Shown piece by piece: positions 21,686 to 32,651 of a stretch of DNA of 64,000 nucleotides. The position numbers and the translations under genes were made by a program. The notes under the pieces are model-generated. The model was not told the DNA's origin. It did no database searches and saw only the letters and a list, made by a program, of their open reading frames with translations. Position 1 is the first letter of the stretch. Each line of letters starts with the position of its first letter. This DNA is from Neurospora crassa OR74A (Eukaryota; Ascomycota; Sordariomycetes; Sordariales; Sordariaceae). The stretch lies in assembly GCF_000182925.2 (NCBI RefSeq), contig NC_026504.1, positions 186,001-250,000 on the forward strand, read 5' to 3'.

Positions 21686-23103
21686 TCACTCCCCCTCGTT
21701 TCTCCTCGCCTCCCGACCCTCACTGATGAGGTTGCCCCTCTTCTCGTTCCCGTCTATGTTTTCCTGTTTTCCCTGATTGATTACTCTGGTTAGACTTGTA
21801 GCACCTCACTTTCAGCAAGAGAAGATACTTACACGGACTTCGGCCTTAGGACCGGCAACGAATCTCTTTGTGGGATCCACCTGAATAAAAGAGTGTGCAA
21901 TGCTCTTATTTGTACGCAAGCCTTCGAGAATGGATATCATCCTCTCGTGGAAGGATGGGAAGCTCTCCAACTTCCAGGCCTTTTTATCGACCCAGGGAGG
22001 GATCCCGCCGATGCCTTTGTGAGCGTTGATTGCCAGTGTCTATGAACTTGTGTATTAGACTAGCGCTCGATTGCTGATCGATCATTGGTTCTGGGAATGA
22101 TGACTTACGAGGATCTTGTCTCCCATGAGCTCAGTCGCGGCGCCCTTCATCTCACGGACGCGGCGAACGTGAGTGTTCTCAATCCACTCGGTCTTAATAA
22201 TATTGCTGTTCTTGTCCTTGGTGTCTGTTGTGACTTACAATTAGCCTCATCCCTAGAGGTACCGAGCACGTCTTGAATACGGTAGGTACACAACGATGAA
22301 TAACCGAGCCTCATGTCAAGGTCACTCGTCTGTTACAACGCGACGGAGAGAGAAATGACTGAGAGGTTTAGGCAGATTTGGGAATCGACAACCAAAGATG
22401 ACGTCCATTCCCAGCCCAGCGTGTGCTTGCCATAATTATGAATGACTTACCCTTCCTACGGGGCTTGTTAACGACGTTTCGAAAATCGCGGATCGCCTCG
22501 AAGATCGCCTTGCGCCACTGGCGTTCCTCATCTGGACCAGGCAGGTCCGCCAAGGACGCGGCTGGAATGGTCGCGGCGACCTGGGTGGACGCCAGCTGAA
22601 TGTAGTCAGCTTCTAAGCGTTCGGCTTGCTCATGGGATATAATGTATCCCTGGTAGGTATTGTTGTCCTCCTCTGCCATCATTTCACCGATGGTCTTGCC
22701 CGCATGGGCATAGCCAACAGCGGCAGACTGATGGGAGGCTTGACCCTGGTCAGGGGCGAGTTGATTGAATTCCTGACCAATATTAGCTTGGTTCAAATGC
22801 TGTGTTCAAAGGCTGTGGAATTACCCGTTGCTCCATGAGCTGCTGAAATTCGGTTGGGTCGACAGGCTGGTGAAGAACCTGTTGGTTCTGGAGCTGCTCA
22901 AACGGCGGTTGTCCTTGGTTCTGAACGGAATGGTTATAGCCCGCGTTGTGAAGCTCGAGGTCCCCGAGGAAATGGTCGAACTCATCACCAATCATGAAGT
23001 CCATCATGTCGTCATTAGGGGTAACCTCATTGTCAAAAATCTCTTCATGTGAAGAACTCGCCGGGGTGGGGAAGCCGGTTGACATGGACAGATCTGGTTC
23101 CAT
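21686..23103 (-). CDS. Complete member of an unnamed paralogous family
   Basis: Predicted 336 aa from exons 23103-22825, 22772-22451, 22224-22109, 22039-21833 and 21772-21686, all GT-AG. Introns are 52, 226, 69 and 59 nt. The N-terminus is acidic and aromatic (DDMMDFMIGDEFDHFLGDLEL, about residues 31-51) and then Gln-rich (QNQGQPPFEQLQNQQ), a composition seen in transcription-activation regions. The middle (EERQWRKAIFEAIRDFRNVV) looks helical. The C-terminal module holds HKGIGGIPPWVDKKAW, SFPSFHERM and IQVDPTKRFVAG. I recognise no known domain. The 15056-16551 gene shares the module and intron positions, and two partial copies lie just downstream. The 226-nt intron is long for the locus and could hide an alternative exon. 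The ATG chosen follows an in-frame region of leader character. A regulatory role is inferred from composition only. Confidence 0.75.
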
Positions 23104-26100
23104 TTTGGAGATTTTGGCGGTCCTGATGTTTTGCTGAACCCGTGCCTCCAAGATGAGGTTGTCAAACAAAAAAAAAAAGAAGAGAGGGGTATAGATAGAA
23201 ACACACCTGCATGCAGTTGAAATCTGAGGAATTTCCCATCCGGCCTGGAAAATACGGTAAGGTAATTGTGGGCGGCCTGCCGTGGGACAGAATCATCAGC
23301 GTCGACGCGCCGTTTGTCGTCCCATCAATGCCTTTCGTTGAGGGTCGCCGGGCAACTGACCTGGCGATTTGACGGTCCCTATGTGATCCACTCTTAGCCT
23401 CGTCACAGCTTAAACCTTCGTTGCTTCTGAGATAGCAGACAGTGTACGAACGGTACCTTCCTTCAGTCGCTGGCCGCCAGTCGCGCACCTTCCATTTTAG
23501 TGTCGGTCCATCTCCCAAACCTTGTTTTTTTCCAGCAATTTAGTATCGTTTCTTTCCCCGTAGCGGCTCAGCCCCTGTCCTTAAACTCTATACTCCGTCA
23601 CCTAACAGCTGCCATCGTTTAAACCTGAACTGGCAGCTGCTAATCCTCCGTCCAATTTACCATCTCTACTGATATAGAGCCCAACCTTTTTTCAGATGGG
23701 ACCTGGTGAGAGATAGCCAGACGAGTCTCCGTCGTCGCCGACCGGCCCTGCCGAGCTTGTTCGGTCATCATTCCGAATGGCGAGTCTCGTTGGCCCGAAG
23801 CTTCCATCCTCCCAACTTTTCTTCCCCCAGTTTCCATCCTCTGCCACATACAAACTTGCTGTACACAAAGCACCATAGTGTGTGGCCCGTACATGCAAGA
23901 TATATACCTAGGTACCTAGAGGTAGGTACCTAAGCAGCAACTGCTATCGTTCGCTGGTCCGTCCAAATCAGCCCCTGAAGGTTTCCACGATTGCCTGCCC
24001 TTTAGCAGTCGAAACAGGAAACACAAGGTGGGTGAGGAATAAGAGTAGAGGTAAACAAGTATCCAATTCTACCTTTCTCCTTGGCCGCACGTCAACCCCC
24101 AAACTATATAGATCTAGACGTTGCCTAGTGTCTTGCAATCCTCTTTACTCCCCTGCTCCCCAGTAACATGATCGCTCTTCCTGTTTTGTTTCTCCTCGTT
24201 TTTCCTTTCAAGTTGCCGATGAACGGCAAAGCAATGAGTACATCATGCTAGGTTCAAAAGGACAAAGGCGGACACAAGAAACATTAGAACACAGCTTCAG
24301 AATTATTGGACGTAGCATCCCCTTTAATACCTAAAGCATCCTTCTCTTCTTACAGTCATGTTTGGTGCAATGACTCAAATTCCCGCACCCAGTCATGCTT
24401 TTTCCGCTGGACTGGTAAACATTAATGACACAAAGCCTTTAGCACAACCAAACGGTACATCCAGGGGCTGATAAGGCGGGGATGTCGCAGATTCCGGTGT
24501 AGATGTAGCGGATGAGAATGTCGACGGCTTTGGGCTCAGAGTTCTCCATGCTGAAGATGCCGGATCTGGCTTCTCAAGGACTTTGGCCATGGTGAGATAA
24601 GTCTTCCAAACAACTTCCACGCGAGAACTCAAAGAAGCTTGCATTCGTATCGATGGCAAGGAATGTCTCCGTCACTAGGTAATTACGTCGTTGTGCTCTT
24701 TCCGGTGATAACATTGCAACTGCCTGCGGCCATCAGGGACGAGACAAGATGTGGTCAGGCATCACCTTGAGAAGCTGTGTCAATGACCTTGATGGTTACC
24801 TACACTCAAGCAAAATCCAAATGATTGTTACCGTTATCACAAAAGACTGCAAAATCGGTGAGTGTCCCTGCGATGCCATTGGGATGTCGTTGACTTGCTT
24901 AAGTAAGCTACTACTGGAAAGTAACTAAAGATGATGTGTTCCATTTCGTTTTCCTTGCAGGAGGATAATCGCCCTGCTCAATTCAGAAATTGCCAACTGG
25001 ATGAATCCAATCACTTGAATCATCAACTGAATGGTTGAAACTGTTCATCCAACCTTCTCAGCGTTGGTATCATGCCCAGGCCGAGGGGGGCATGTGTAAT
25101 TTCGGAAGATTGCTGGAGAGCGGAGCTTCGGGCAGTGTTCCACTTTTCTTTCGGTCGCTTCCCGAGAAGGGATCCACATCTCCGAGCGCAAAGCCGGCTT
25201 GGCCGCCCTGCGGTACGTAACCTGGAGGTCCGAATGCCATCGATCCATGCTGCTTCGGGAAAAGTATATAAAGTTGTGCTCACTTAAATGTATTTGTCTC
25301 CATCTGTCGGTTGCCTTCAAGAAAGTGTTTCAGACATTTGAGCCGAACGATCGATGTACACAGCGTGAAACAAACAATGTCGCAAAACAAAGGCATGCTT
25401 GTGTCTTGATACACTACACTACACTACATTGTGAACCCGGCGGCGCACTTTGGGTAGATAGGTACCCTTGCTGATGAGAGTCAACAAAATCTTCACTGAG
25501 GAGAGGAACATGGTTTATCATCATCTGAAAAGCCGTGATGATCGATCGATCTACGGCCAAGCGACAAAAAGTTTTTATCCCGTCACAGGTCTCAGAGGGG
25601 CAAAGATGTCATGGTACCGATGTTTCATTGGCAAGATTACGGCGTTAGCAATCGGGTGTCTGTTTCCACTGATTTCTAACAGTGGAGTGTCTGGGGCCCT
25701 ATGACGTCGTTGATTGTGATGGCGGGCGGGCATGGGACCTTTTTGACTTTTTGGCGGAGGACAGGAAGATCGGGGGATCAAGTGCCGAGCAGCGAGGACT
25801 GGGGGAGAAGAATGTCAATAAAATACGCTCATATTGAAGATGGGAAACTTGACAAGTTTGGATGTGAGTCAGCGACAGACAGTGATACATACTACTCGAT
25901 CATCAACTGCCGTGCATGATCACCAAATGATTAACAGCTACACTACTGTTGATTTGATGTTGTGCACCACCCCTCCTTCAGAGAAATCAAAAAAAAAAAA
26001 GAAAAATGACGATTTGGGGCATGTCCCCGCCCCACCATTTCAGGTCCCGGGCACATCACATCATGGGAGCGTCCACAGCACGTCGTGGCTGCCCGCCCGC

Positions 26101-27445
26101 AGTGTTCGTCCCGTCGAATGGCGTAGCGCAACAGCGGCACGCACAGACCAGTGGTGCCCTGTCAAATCCCTGTCTTGGGGAATGTGCCTGGCCAATCCAT
26201 TGCGACTGGACGAACTGCTGCTGACTGTGACGACCACGTTCAAAAACCAACGGTTATAATGATTTCTCCTGAAAGAGGGGAATGTTGACACAACTTGACG
26301 GAAACAGCCCAGAGCATTTCAGAAAGAAAGGAAAAGGGAATGGCTGGGTGGTGATAATGTGTACATACCTCTAGGTAGGCTAGTGTAGAGAGACAAGCCG
26401 CCAAGACATTCCATCCTCTCGGCAATCCCCATTCCCCCAAAACAAGCTAAGCAATAACAGCGTTGCAATGCCTGCAAATGCCCCACTCTACCCCTATCTG
26501 GTTCCATGTCGCTTCCATTCGCGAGCGGGGAGGAAAGAAGACGAAAGCATACGAATTTCAAGGTGCAGATGTTGGGGGAAGAGATTCCACAAAGATTGCC
26601 GGGCGTTACAATCGGAGAATAAGAGATAGATCTTGGGTATGAATCTTGAGAACCGAGAGTCTTAAAAAGATTTGATATTAAACCCCCTCCGTCCCTCCTC
26701 AAACCCAATTTTGTTGTTGTGTGAATCTGATCCCCTTTCGTCTCGAAAAAAATCAACCATCACCAACAACAAAGAAAGACATCAGTCGAACCCTACGGAC
26801 CCTGCTCCATTATCCTTTGAAACCCCTACCCTTCGGACTGACGACAATACGTACTTGCTCAACCAAACCTAACATTTGACGCTTGACGACAAACCCCAGA
26901 TTAGACAAGACCCTTTCTTTCGACGAAACCCTGATTTCTCTTCGGTTGACCGAATTCGGACAAACAAGTCGACAAAAACGAAAAAAAAAAGAAAAGAAAA
27001 AAAAGAAACCCTGGATCGACCACACCGCTGAGGCTTCCTTGTTACTTGCCCAGGACACCGTCACAAGACCCGCTTGGATGAGATCACCGCTCCCACCCAA
27101 TTCAGCATTCAGGCCAAGGCAGGCGACCAACCAGACAAACCAGCGACATTCAATTCCCACGAGCTGTTGCTGCTGTGCCAGTAGCCAACCCCTGACAGTC
27201 AGTGACAGCTCCCCCAACAAGCCGCATCATCTTTTTTTTTTACAAGGATTAACACCGCCTTCGTAACGAGGTGAAGAAGAACAAAAAAGTGGCGGCGGGC
27301 TCACTCACGGGCTAGACCGAATTGACAGACAGGGATCTCGCCAAACGGGGAGGAGCCGATCTACATCATTTCCCACTTTTTTTGGTGGCATTTTGTTACT
27401 GCAGTCGAGTCGAGTCGAGTCGAAGAAATAAAAGAAGAAGAGAGG
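23104..27445. other. 4.3-kb region without supported genes
   Basis: Short open frames occur but none shows family motifs. An 88-codon minus-strand frame at 24659-24393 (starting PSIRMQASL) was the most protein-like, but it has no recognisable relatives. Motifs of the TACCTAGAGGTAGGTACC type lie at about 23907-23931, and TACCTCTAGGTAGG at 26366. An ACTAC tandem run is at about 25412-25430. The last 700 bases before 27446 are C/A-rich with T and A runs, as expected for a leader. A TCGAG pentamer is repeated just upstream of the next gene (about 27407-27423). Confidence 0.4.
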
Positions 27446-28051
27446 ATGGCGCTCCTTGGGTATTCCAGACTGGTCGCCGGTACTACCTCTTCCGATTCTA
27501 CTACGACTTTTGTATCATCTCCAAACGACAACGACACTTTTTTGAAAAGTATCTCTACCGCTTCCACAACCACAACAACAACACAAACAACGACAATTCC
27601 AACCAAACCACCAACAACAACCACACCACTTCTATCACACATCATCCCCCTCCTCACCACCACCTTCAAAACCCTCTACCAAACGCACCTCCTCCTTTTT
27701 TCTCTCTGTTTCAGCACCCTCACCCTCCTCCTCGTCCACATCCTCTCCACCCTCCACCTCTTTTCTCTCAATCTTTTTCTCGTCTGCCACCTCGTCCTCT
27801 ACCGCACCCTTTTGTTCGTCAAGACCGTCACCATGGAAACCGCCACTCTCAGCTATTCCATCTGGGACAGTCGCAAAGCGCGGCAGATCCGCAAGAAAAT
27901 CGAGTTTGAGTTTTTCGTCTGGATCTTGGGTCCCGGTGGCAACTTGTTGTGTTTCCTGCTGTGGCCTGGGTGGATTGTTTTGGGCGTCATGGTTTGGGGG
28001 CTTAGTTGGGTATTTTCGTCGGGGTTGGGTGGGGTTACTGTCAGTGGGTGA
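27446..28051 (+). CDS. Small multi-pass membrane protein, conserved-looking
   Basis: Predicted 201 aa, single coding exon. Residues 15-60 are Ser/Thr-rich. Hydrophobic helices occupy about 80-130 (THLLLFSLCFSTLTLLLVH and LFLVCHLVLYRTLLFV). A charged loop, SIWDSRKARQIRKKIEFEFF, leads to GPGGNLLCFLLWPGW and a last membrane segment ending in a short Gly-rich tail. The WDSRKARQIRKK and GPGGN blocks look conserved rather than random, but I cannot name the family. Translation could also start at the internal Met of METATLSYSIWD, giving a 70-residue protein. Downstream, an A17 run is followed by GTTAGT and a T17-AG acceptor at 28157, suggesting an intron in the 3' untranslated region. Confidence 0.65.
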   Translation: MALLGYSRLVAGTTSSDSTTTFVSSPNDNDTFLKSISTASTTTTTTQTTTIPTKPPTTTTPLLSHIIPLLTTTFKTLYQTHLLLFSLCFSTLTLLLVHILSTLHLFSLNLFLVCHLVLYRTLLFVKTVTMETATLSYSIWDSRKARQIRKKIEFEFFVWILGPGGNLLCFLLWPGWIVLGVMVWGLSWVFSSGLGGVTVSG

Positions 28052-28059
28052 AGAGACAG

Positions 28060-28155
28060 AAAAAAAAAAAAAAAAAGGTTAGTACTGATGAGCGATTTGG
28101 GAGAAAGAGGCAACAAGAATGAATACTGACGCTTTTGCTTTTTTTTTTTTTTTTT
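28060..28155. repeat. A17 ... T17 inverted homopolymer pair
   Basis: A17 at 28060-28076 and T17 at 28139-28155 are separated by 62 bases. In the plus-strand transcript the two could pair. The T run also forms the polypyrimidine tract of an apparent 3'-UTR intron (donor GTTAGT just after the A run, AG at 28156-28157). Confidence 0.8.
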
Positions 28156-28330
28156 AGGGGATTTTGAGCAAATGATCAAACAAGAATTGTTTGGTGGTGA
28201 TGATGGCGACGTCGCCGGGTCAGGCAGGCAGGGATAGCACTGCCCCATGGTCCGAGTTGTATACGTCGCGAGCATCGACCGCATACTAGGTATTCGCATT
28301 CCGCGATCGCAATCGCGCCGCCTCTCGAGG

Positions 28331-28339
28331 CATACACAC

Positions 28340-28380
<41 letters not shown>

Positions 28381-28383
28381 ACA
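28331..28383. repeat. (CA)n microsatellite
   Basis: Imperfect CA/CATA dinucleotide tract of about 53 bp lying between the membrane-protein gene and the 3' end of the XAP5 gene. Confidence 0.95.
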
Positions 28384-28521
28384 CCGCATCATTGGAAACA
28401 TTGAATTACCAATCAAGCGACGAAACGAAACAACCAGCCGATTGAAGGCCAACCAACATCTTCAACTCTTTCAAACAATTCGATATCCGCTTGCAACAAA
28501 AGACTACCAACCGACCGACGA

Positions 28522-30070
28522 CTACCTCGAAAAGAAAAACGCATTCCCGCCCAGATCCCGCCTAATCTCATTCTGGTAATCCTTTTCCGGGTCAAACTCC
28601 TGCCACGTACTCGCCGGATAGATGTGTTTGTTGCGCTGGTACCACCTCCGATCCACGACTTTGGTGAAAGTCGGGTCGTCGTTTGCGCCCTCCAAGGTCA
28701 TGATATCCGGGAGGGCAGCAAGGCGGCTTGATGGGGTGGAGAGGGCCGCGGGATCGGCGGCTGTTGGGGATGTTTGGGGGTCTGAGGACGACGGGATAGG
28801 GGCGTCGTCGGAGTAGTCAAAGAGCCGCTTGTTTCCGGGACCCAGGGTTTTGTTGATGATGAAGAAGTAGAATTCGTAGTGCTAGAAGGGGTGTTAGCAT
28901 TGTTTTTTTGAGGAGAAAAGCATGGATAGCGAGCATTCTGCATCTTGGCATGCATAGATAGATAGCATAGAGCATAGCGCAAGCAATCAATCCTGTTGAC
29001 AACCACCATCTAATGCAATGGAAGAAAGAAAAGAGCGTACTCACATGCGGAATGATAATACTCCCCCTAACCAACAACAAATCATCCACTGACACCCTCG
29101 CCCACGCCCTCCGCGCATTCAAAATCTTATCCTGACCTACACCCCTCTCGGCGCCCACCTTCCTCGACTTGTCCAGAAACAGCCAGGCATGGTCGCCCTT
29201 CTTCACGCGCACCATGCCGCCAGGGATGTTGGTACCATCGTAAAAGACGAACGGGATCGCGATCTCGGAAGCCTTGACGGCCGCTTGCTTGGCCAAAAAC
29301 TCTCTGCGGATGGCTTCGCGCTCGGCAGCTTCGCGACGGAGGGCGGCTTTGGTGAGGGCGCGCGGAATAATGGGGGCCGAGGTGTTGATGATTTTCTTCT
29401 TTTTTGCGACATTGTCGCTGGCGTCAGCGTCGGCGCTACTTTCGCGGTTGGGTGTGCTTGTTGTTGTGTCCTCTTTCTTGTCTTCGCTAATCGAGCCGTC
29501 GGGGTTCGGTGTATCCTCCTTTTCTGCTGCTGGTGTCTTTGCATTCTTCTTCTTCACAACCACCACCTCCTCCTCCCCCTCTTCTTCATCGTCGCCAAAG
29601 CTTACTAGAGCCTTCTTGGTCTTTACCCTCTTTGCCTTCCTTTCCCCCGTTAAGGTCTTCTTCTTTGATTCGGCCTCGCTCTTCCCCTCGCCGCCTGTTG
29701 TCGTCCCGTTCTCTGCATCTGTCCCGGGCGCTGGTGTCCCCGTGGCCGATCGATCCAATGGCGTCGCAGCCGCGCTGCTGGCATTGTCTGTGTCGAGAGT
29801 GGGAGTGGCTGTGCTGCTGCCCCCTCGCGCAGCAGCAATGGCGGCCTCTCGAACTTCGCGGTGTTGTTGCTCGAGAACTTCGGCGCGTCGCTTGCGAAAG
29901 TCGGCGAGGTTGACGAGTCCTACTGTCGAGGAGGAGACGCGCTCTTGGACGGTTTTGTTTTGCGGGGCGAAGCGGGGGTTGGGAGTCGCCGTGTTGGAGG
30001 AGGATGAAGCAGCTGGGTTCGGGGTCGAGGTACCGCTGCCCGGTTGTGATTGTTGTTGTTGGTCGGACAT
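28522..30070 (-). CDS. XAP5/FAM50-family nuclear protein
   Basis: Predicted 461 aa from exons 30070-29045 and 28881-28522. The 163-nt intron has a GTGAGT donor, a GCTAACACC branch site and a TTCTAG acceptor. Splicing joins the conserved PH|HYEFYFFIINKTLGPG block of the XAP5 domain, which supports the model. The order of parts is a low-complexity Ser/Thr/Gln/Pro N-terminus (1-35), a basic helical segment FRKRRAEVLEQQHREVREA (about 58-76), a long charged disordered middle with Lys and Glu runs, then the XAP5 core IPFVFYDGTNIPG, VKKGDHAWLFLDKSRK and DDLLLVRGSIIIPH. FAM50/XAP5 proteins are nuclear and associate with late spliceosomes. The ending FDPEKDYQNEIRRD is typical. It is divergent from the METTL16-like gene with 413 bp between starts. 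Confidence 0.93.
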
Positions 30071-30483
30071 TTTTGTGTAGGGAAATGGTGGCGATCAGTT
30101 CAATGGTGACTGTGGCATCGGAGGTAATGTCGGTCTGAAGTAAGAAAGATGTACACAGTCGGGGATCGGGATAATTAGAAGGGAGAGCGGACGTAGTGGT
30201 TTGAAAACTGATGATGACCAGATTGTTGTTTTGGTGACAATTCGAAGCAGCAATTGAGCACTGATTGCGACGTTAATCAGTCCACGGCAGGCAATTGGCA
30301 GATGGTCTGTGCATTCCACTATCCGTAGAGGTACCGTACTAACCGCGCGGCCCTACTGCCTACAGCGCTGCAGTGTGCTACAGCACCTGGTGTCACTGTT
30401 TGAGGTTGCAGCCCGTGTCGACGTCGCCGCTGACCTAACTTCAACTTCAACCTTTCATCAACTTTGCAACATGCGCAGCAAAC
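30071..30483. promoter_or_regulatory. Shared divergent promoter, XAP5 / METTL16-like
   Basis: This 413-bp interval is the only space between two divergent starts, so the two core promoters must overlap or abut here. It includes CGTAGAGGTACCG at about 30324, a member of the dispersed motif class. An out-of-frame ATG at 30471, 13 bases before the METTL16-like start, could act as a short upstream start. Confidence 0.5.
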
Positions 30484-32173
30484 ATGGAAACCAACAAGAG
30501 GAAAGCGGCGGTTGAAGCGGGCGATGAGCACAACCTGGCAGGAGAGGGAGAATTGAACAGTCCAGTCCGCGAACCCGAAGCCAAACGACAGAAACAAACA
30601 AACAATGAAGATATCCAAGGGCAGCCGGCGCAAGAAGCCACCAAGCCGATCCCCGAGTCCGATCGGCCCCACAATATCCGGAGCGCCCCGCCTTCCGGAC
30701 CCGGAACCGGACTCGGACAGGCCGTAGTAGCAACCGGAAGGGCACCACGCAAATGGACCGACGAATACTTTCGCAATCTTTACACCAAAGACCCCAGTTT
30801 CAAATACCTTGGTCAGAAGGATCCCGACTTTGCTCTTTTGTAAGCTGTTTTTGACCTTGTCGTCGTCGTCGTCATGATCACATCACTAACACTCCCTCAA
30901 AAGTCTCGACTCCAAAAACCAACTCGACTTCAACGACCCAGCAGCAGTAATGCAACTGACCAAAACCCTTCTCAAAATCGACTACGGCCTGAAAATCGAC
31001 CTTCCTCCCGACCGCCTCTGCCCTCCTGTCCCCAACCGGCACAACTACATCCTCTGGCTTTCCTCTCTCCTCTCCTCCTCTTCTTACCATCCCCATTTCA
31101 GTCCCTCCTCTAACCAGAACAATTACTCCCGTCCCATCATCGGCCTCGACATCGGCACCGGTGCCTCAGCCATCTACCCCCTCCTCGGCTGCGTCCAACA
31201 CCCCTCCTGGTCCTTCATCGCCACCGACATCGACGCCCACTCCCTCTCTTTTGCCCAGCGCAACATCCACCTCAACAACTTACAAGACCGCATCACCCTC
31301 TTGCATCGCACACCCGACCAGCCACTGATCCCTTTCGACTCCCGCATTCTCACCACGCGGGGTATCGACAAAATAGACTTTACCATGTGCAACCCCCCCT
31401 TCTACTCCTCTCCCGCGGACCTTCTTTCCTCCGCCGCCAAAAAGAGCCGACCACCACTAACAGCATGCACTGGCGCCCCCGTCGAGATGGTCTGTGCAGG
31501 AGGGGAAGTGGCGCATATTTTCAAAATGATCGACGAGTCGCTTGTCCTCCGCGGAAAAGTGACGTGGTACACGAGCATGGTAGGGAAAGTCACTTCTCTG
31601 GAAACAGTAGTGGATAGGCTAAGAAAGGAGAATATAAATAATTACGCGGTCACAGAACTGGTGCAGGGTAAACAAACGAAGCGGTGGGTGGTGGGATGGA
31701 GTTTTGGGGGGATGAGAGCTGGAGAGGCAGAAGGGAGGGGGGTAGGTGGGGTGTGGAAGAAATTGCTGCCGCCGGTGGTGAGGATGGAGGTTGGAGGGTG
31801 GAAGGAAAGGGAGAAAGTCGAAAAGCTGGTGGAGAGGGTGAAGCAGACGGTGGAAGGGTTGGAGTTGATGAGTTGGGACTGGAGTGGGGAGAGGATGAGA
31901 GGAGTGGGGAGGGCGAGTGGGAATGTTTGGAGTAGAACTTGGAGGAGGAAGAGGGAGAGGGAGATGAAGGCGGCAGAGGAGGGGAAGAAAAGGGAGGACG
32001 GTGATGGAAATGGGACAAAAGAAGAAGAGGAGTGTAAATTGGGATTTGAAGTGGTGATTGAGGTTGGTAAAGATGCGGAGACGAAGGTGGTTTTGCTTTG
32101 GAGGGAGGGACATGATCAAGGCTTGTTTGAGAGTCTTTGGGGTTATTTGCAGGGGAAGCTGAAGGACTTATAA
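30484..32173 (+). CDS. METTL16-like RNA N6-adenosine methyltransferase
   Basis: Predicted 541 aa from exons 30484-30839 and 30904-32173. The 64-nt intron has a GTAAGC donor, a CACTAAC branch site and a CAAAAG acceptor. Splicing restores DPDFALFLDSKNQLDFNDP, which matches the METTL16/YbiN-type (DUF890) N-terminal block. Next come LPPDRLCPPVPNRHNYILW, the SAM-binding LDIGTGASAIYPLLG (about 200-214) and the catalytic NPPF tetrad at about 282-285. Family members methylate U6 snRNA near its ACAGA box and, in animals, structured mRNA hairpins. The first 85 residues are disordered and polar. The C-terminal 150 residues are unusually Lys/Glu/Arg-rich (REREMKAAEEGKKRED); it is unclear whether they correspond to the vertebrate RNA-binding domain. 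Start 30484 is the first in-frame ATG. Confidence 0.93.
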
Positions 32174-32651
32174 TTTTCTATCTAAAGGAAAAAGGTTTGA
32201 ATCTGGAGTCCCTCCTCGATTCCGTGATGAAGGCCCGGATGTTGAGCTTCCTGGCCATGATTACTACGACAAACCGGATGTGGTCGAACAGCGCCTGCGC
32301 TAGCGTGCTAACAATTCCTCACCAAATATAGCAATGATTGAGATAACGCACAATCTCATTGCATGCCACTCTGGCTCAAGGATCATATCTGGTATCCACG
32401 ATCGTCACTTCTTTTCCACTGATCTTTCCTCATCTCCCCGGGTACTTCATGTCAAAAGTCATTTCCTCATGACGAAACAACAGAAGATGGAAACCGCAGT
32501 TATTGCGACTATGGAGCCTTCTCTCCATTCGAGTATCATTGTCACGAAACGAAAATGATGTGCTGCATTCAAGATCCGAACCAACAATCAACCACATCCG
32601 GTTTTACTCAACATCAAGAGCCTCGGGTCAGATCGACTAAGCAACACCATA
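32174..32651. other. Intergenic
   Basis: Nothing beyond a plausible promoter for the next gene was seen. Confidence 0.4.

Noticed and set aside
24393-24659. 88-codon minus-strand frame with an RMQASL segment recalling the RMQAVL of the paralogous family
   Set aside because: The similarity is only a few residues, no shared intron or downstream module follows, and DNA-level similarity is not visible.
28139-28155. T17 run considered as a possible RNA polymerase III terminator of a small RNA gene
   Set aside because: No A/B boxes or folded RNA upstream; it fits better as the polypyrimidine tract of a 3'-UTR intron.
29274-30080. 268-codon plus-strand frame opposite the XAP5 gene
   Set aside because: Antisense shadow of low-complexity Ser/Glu/Lys coding sequence; the XAP5 frame on the minus strand explains it.
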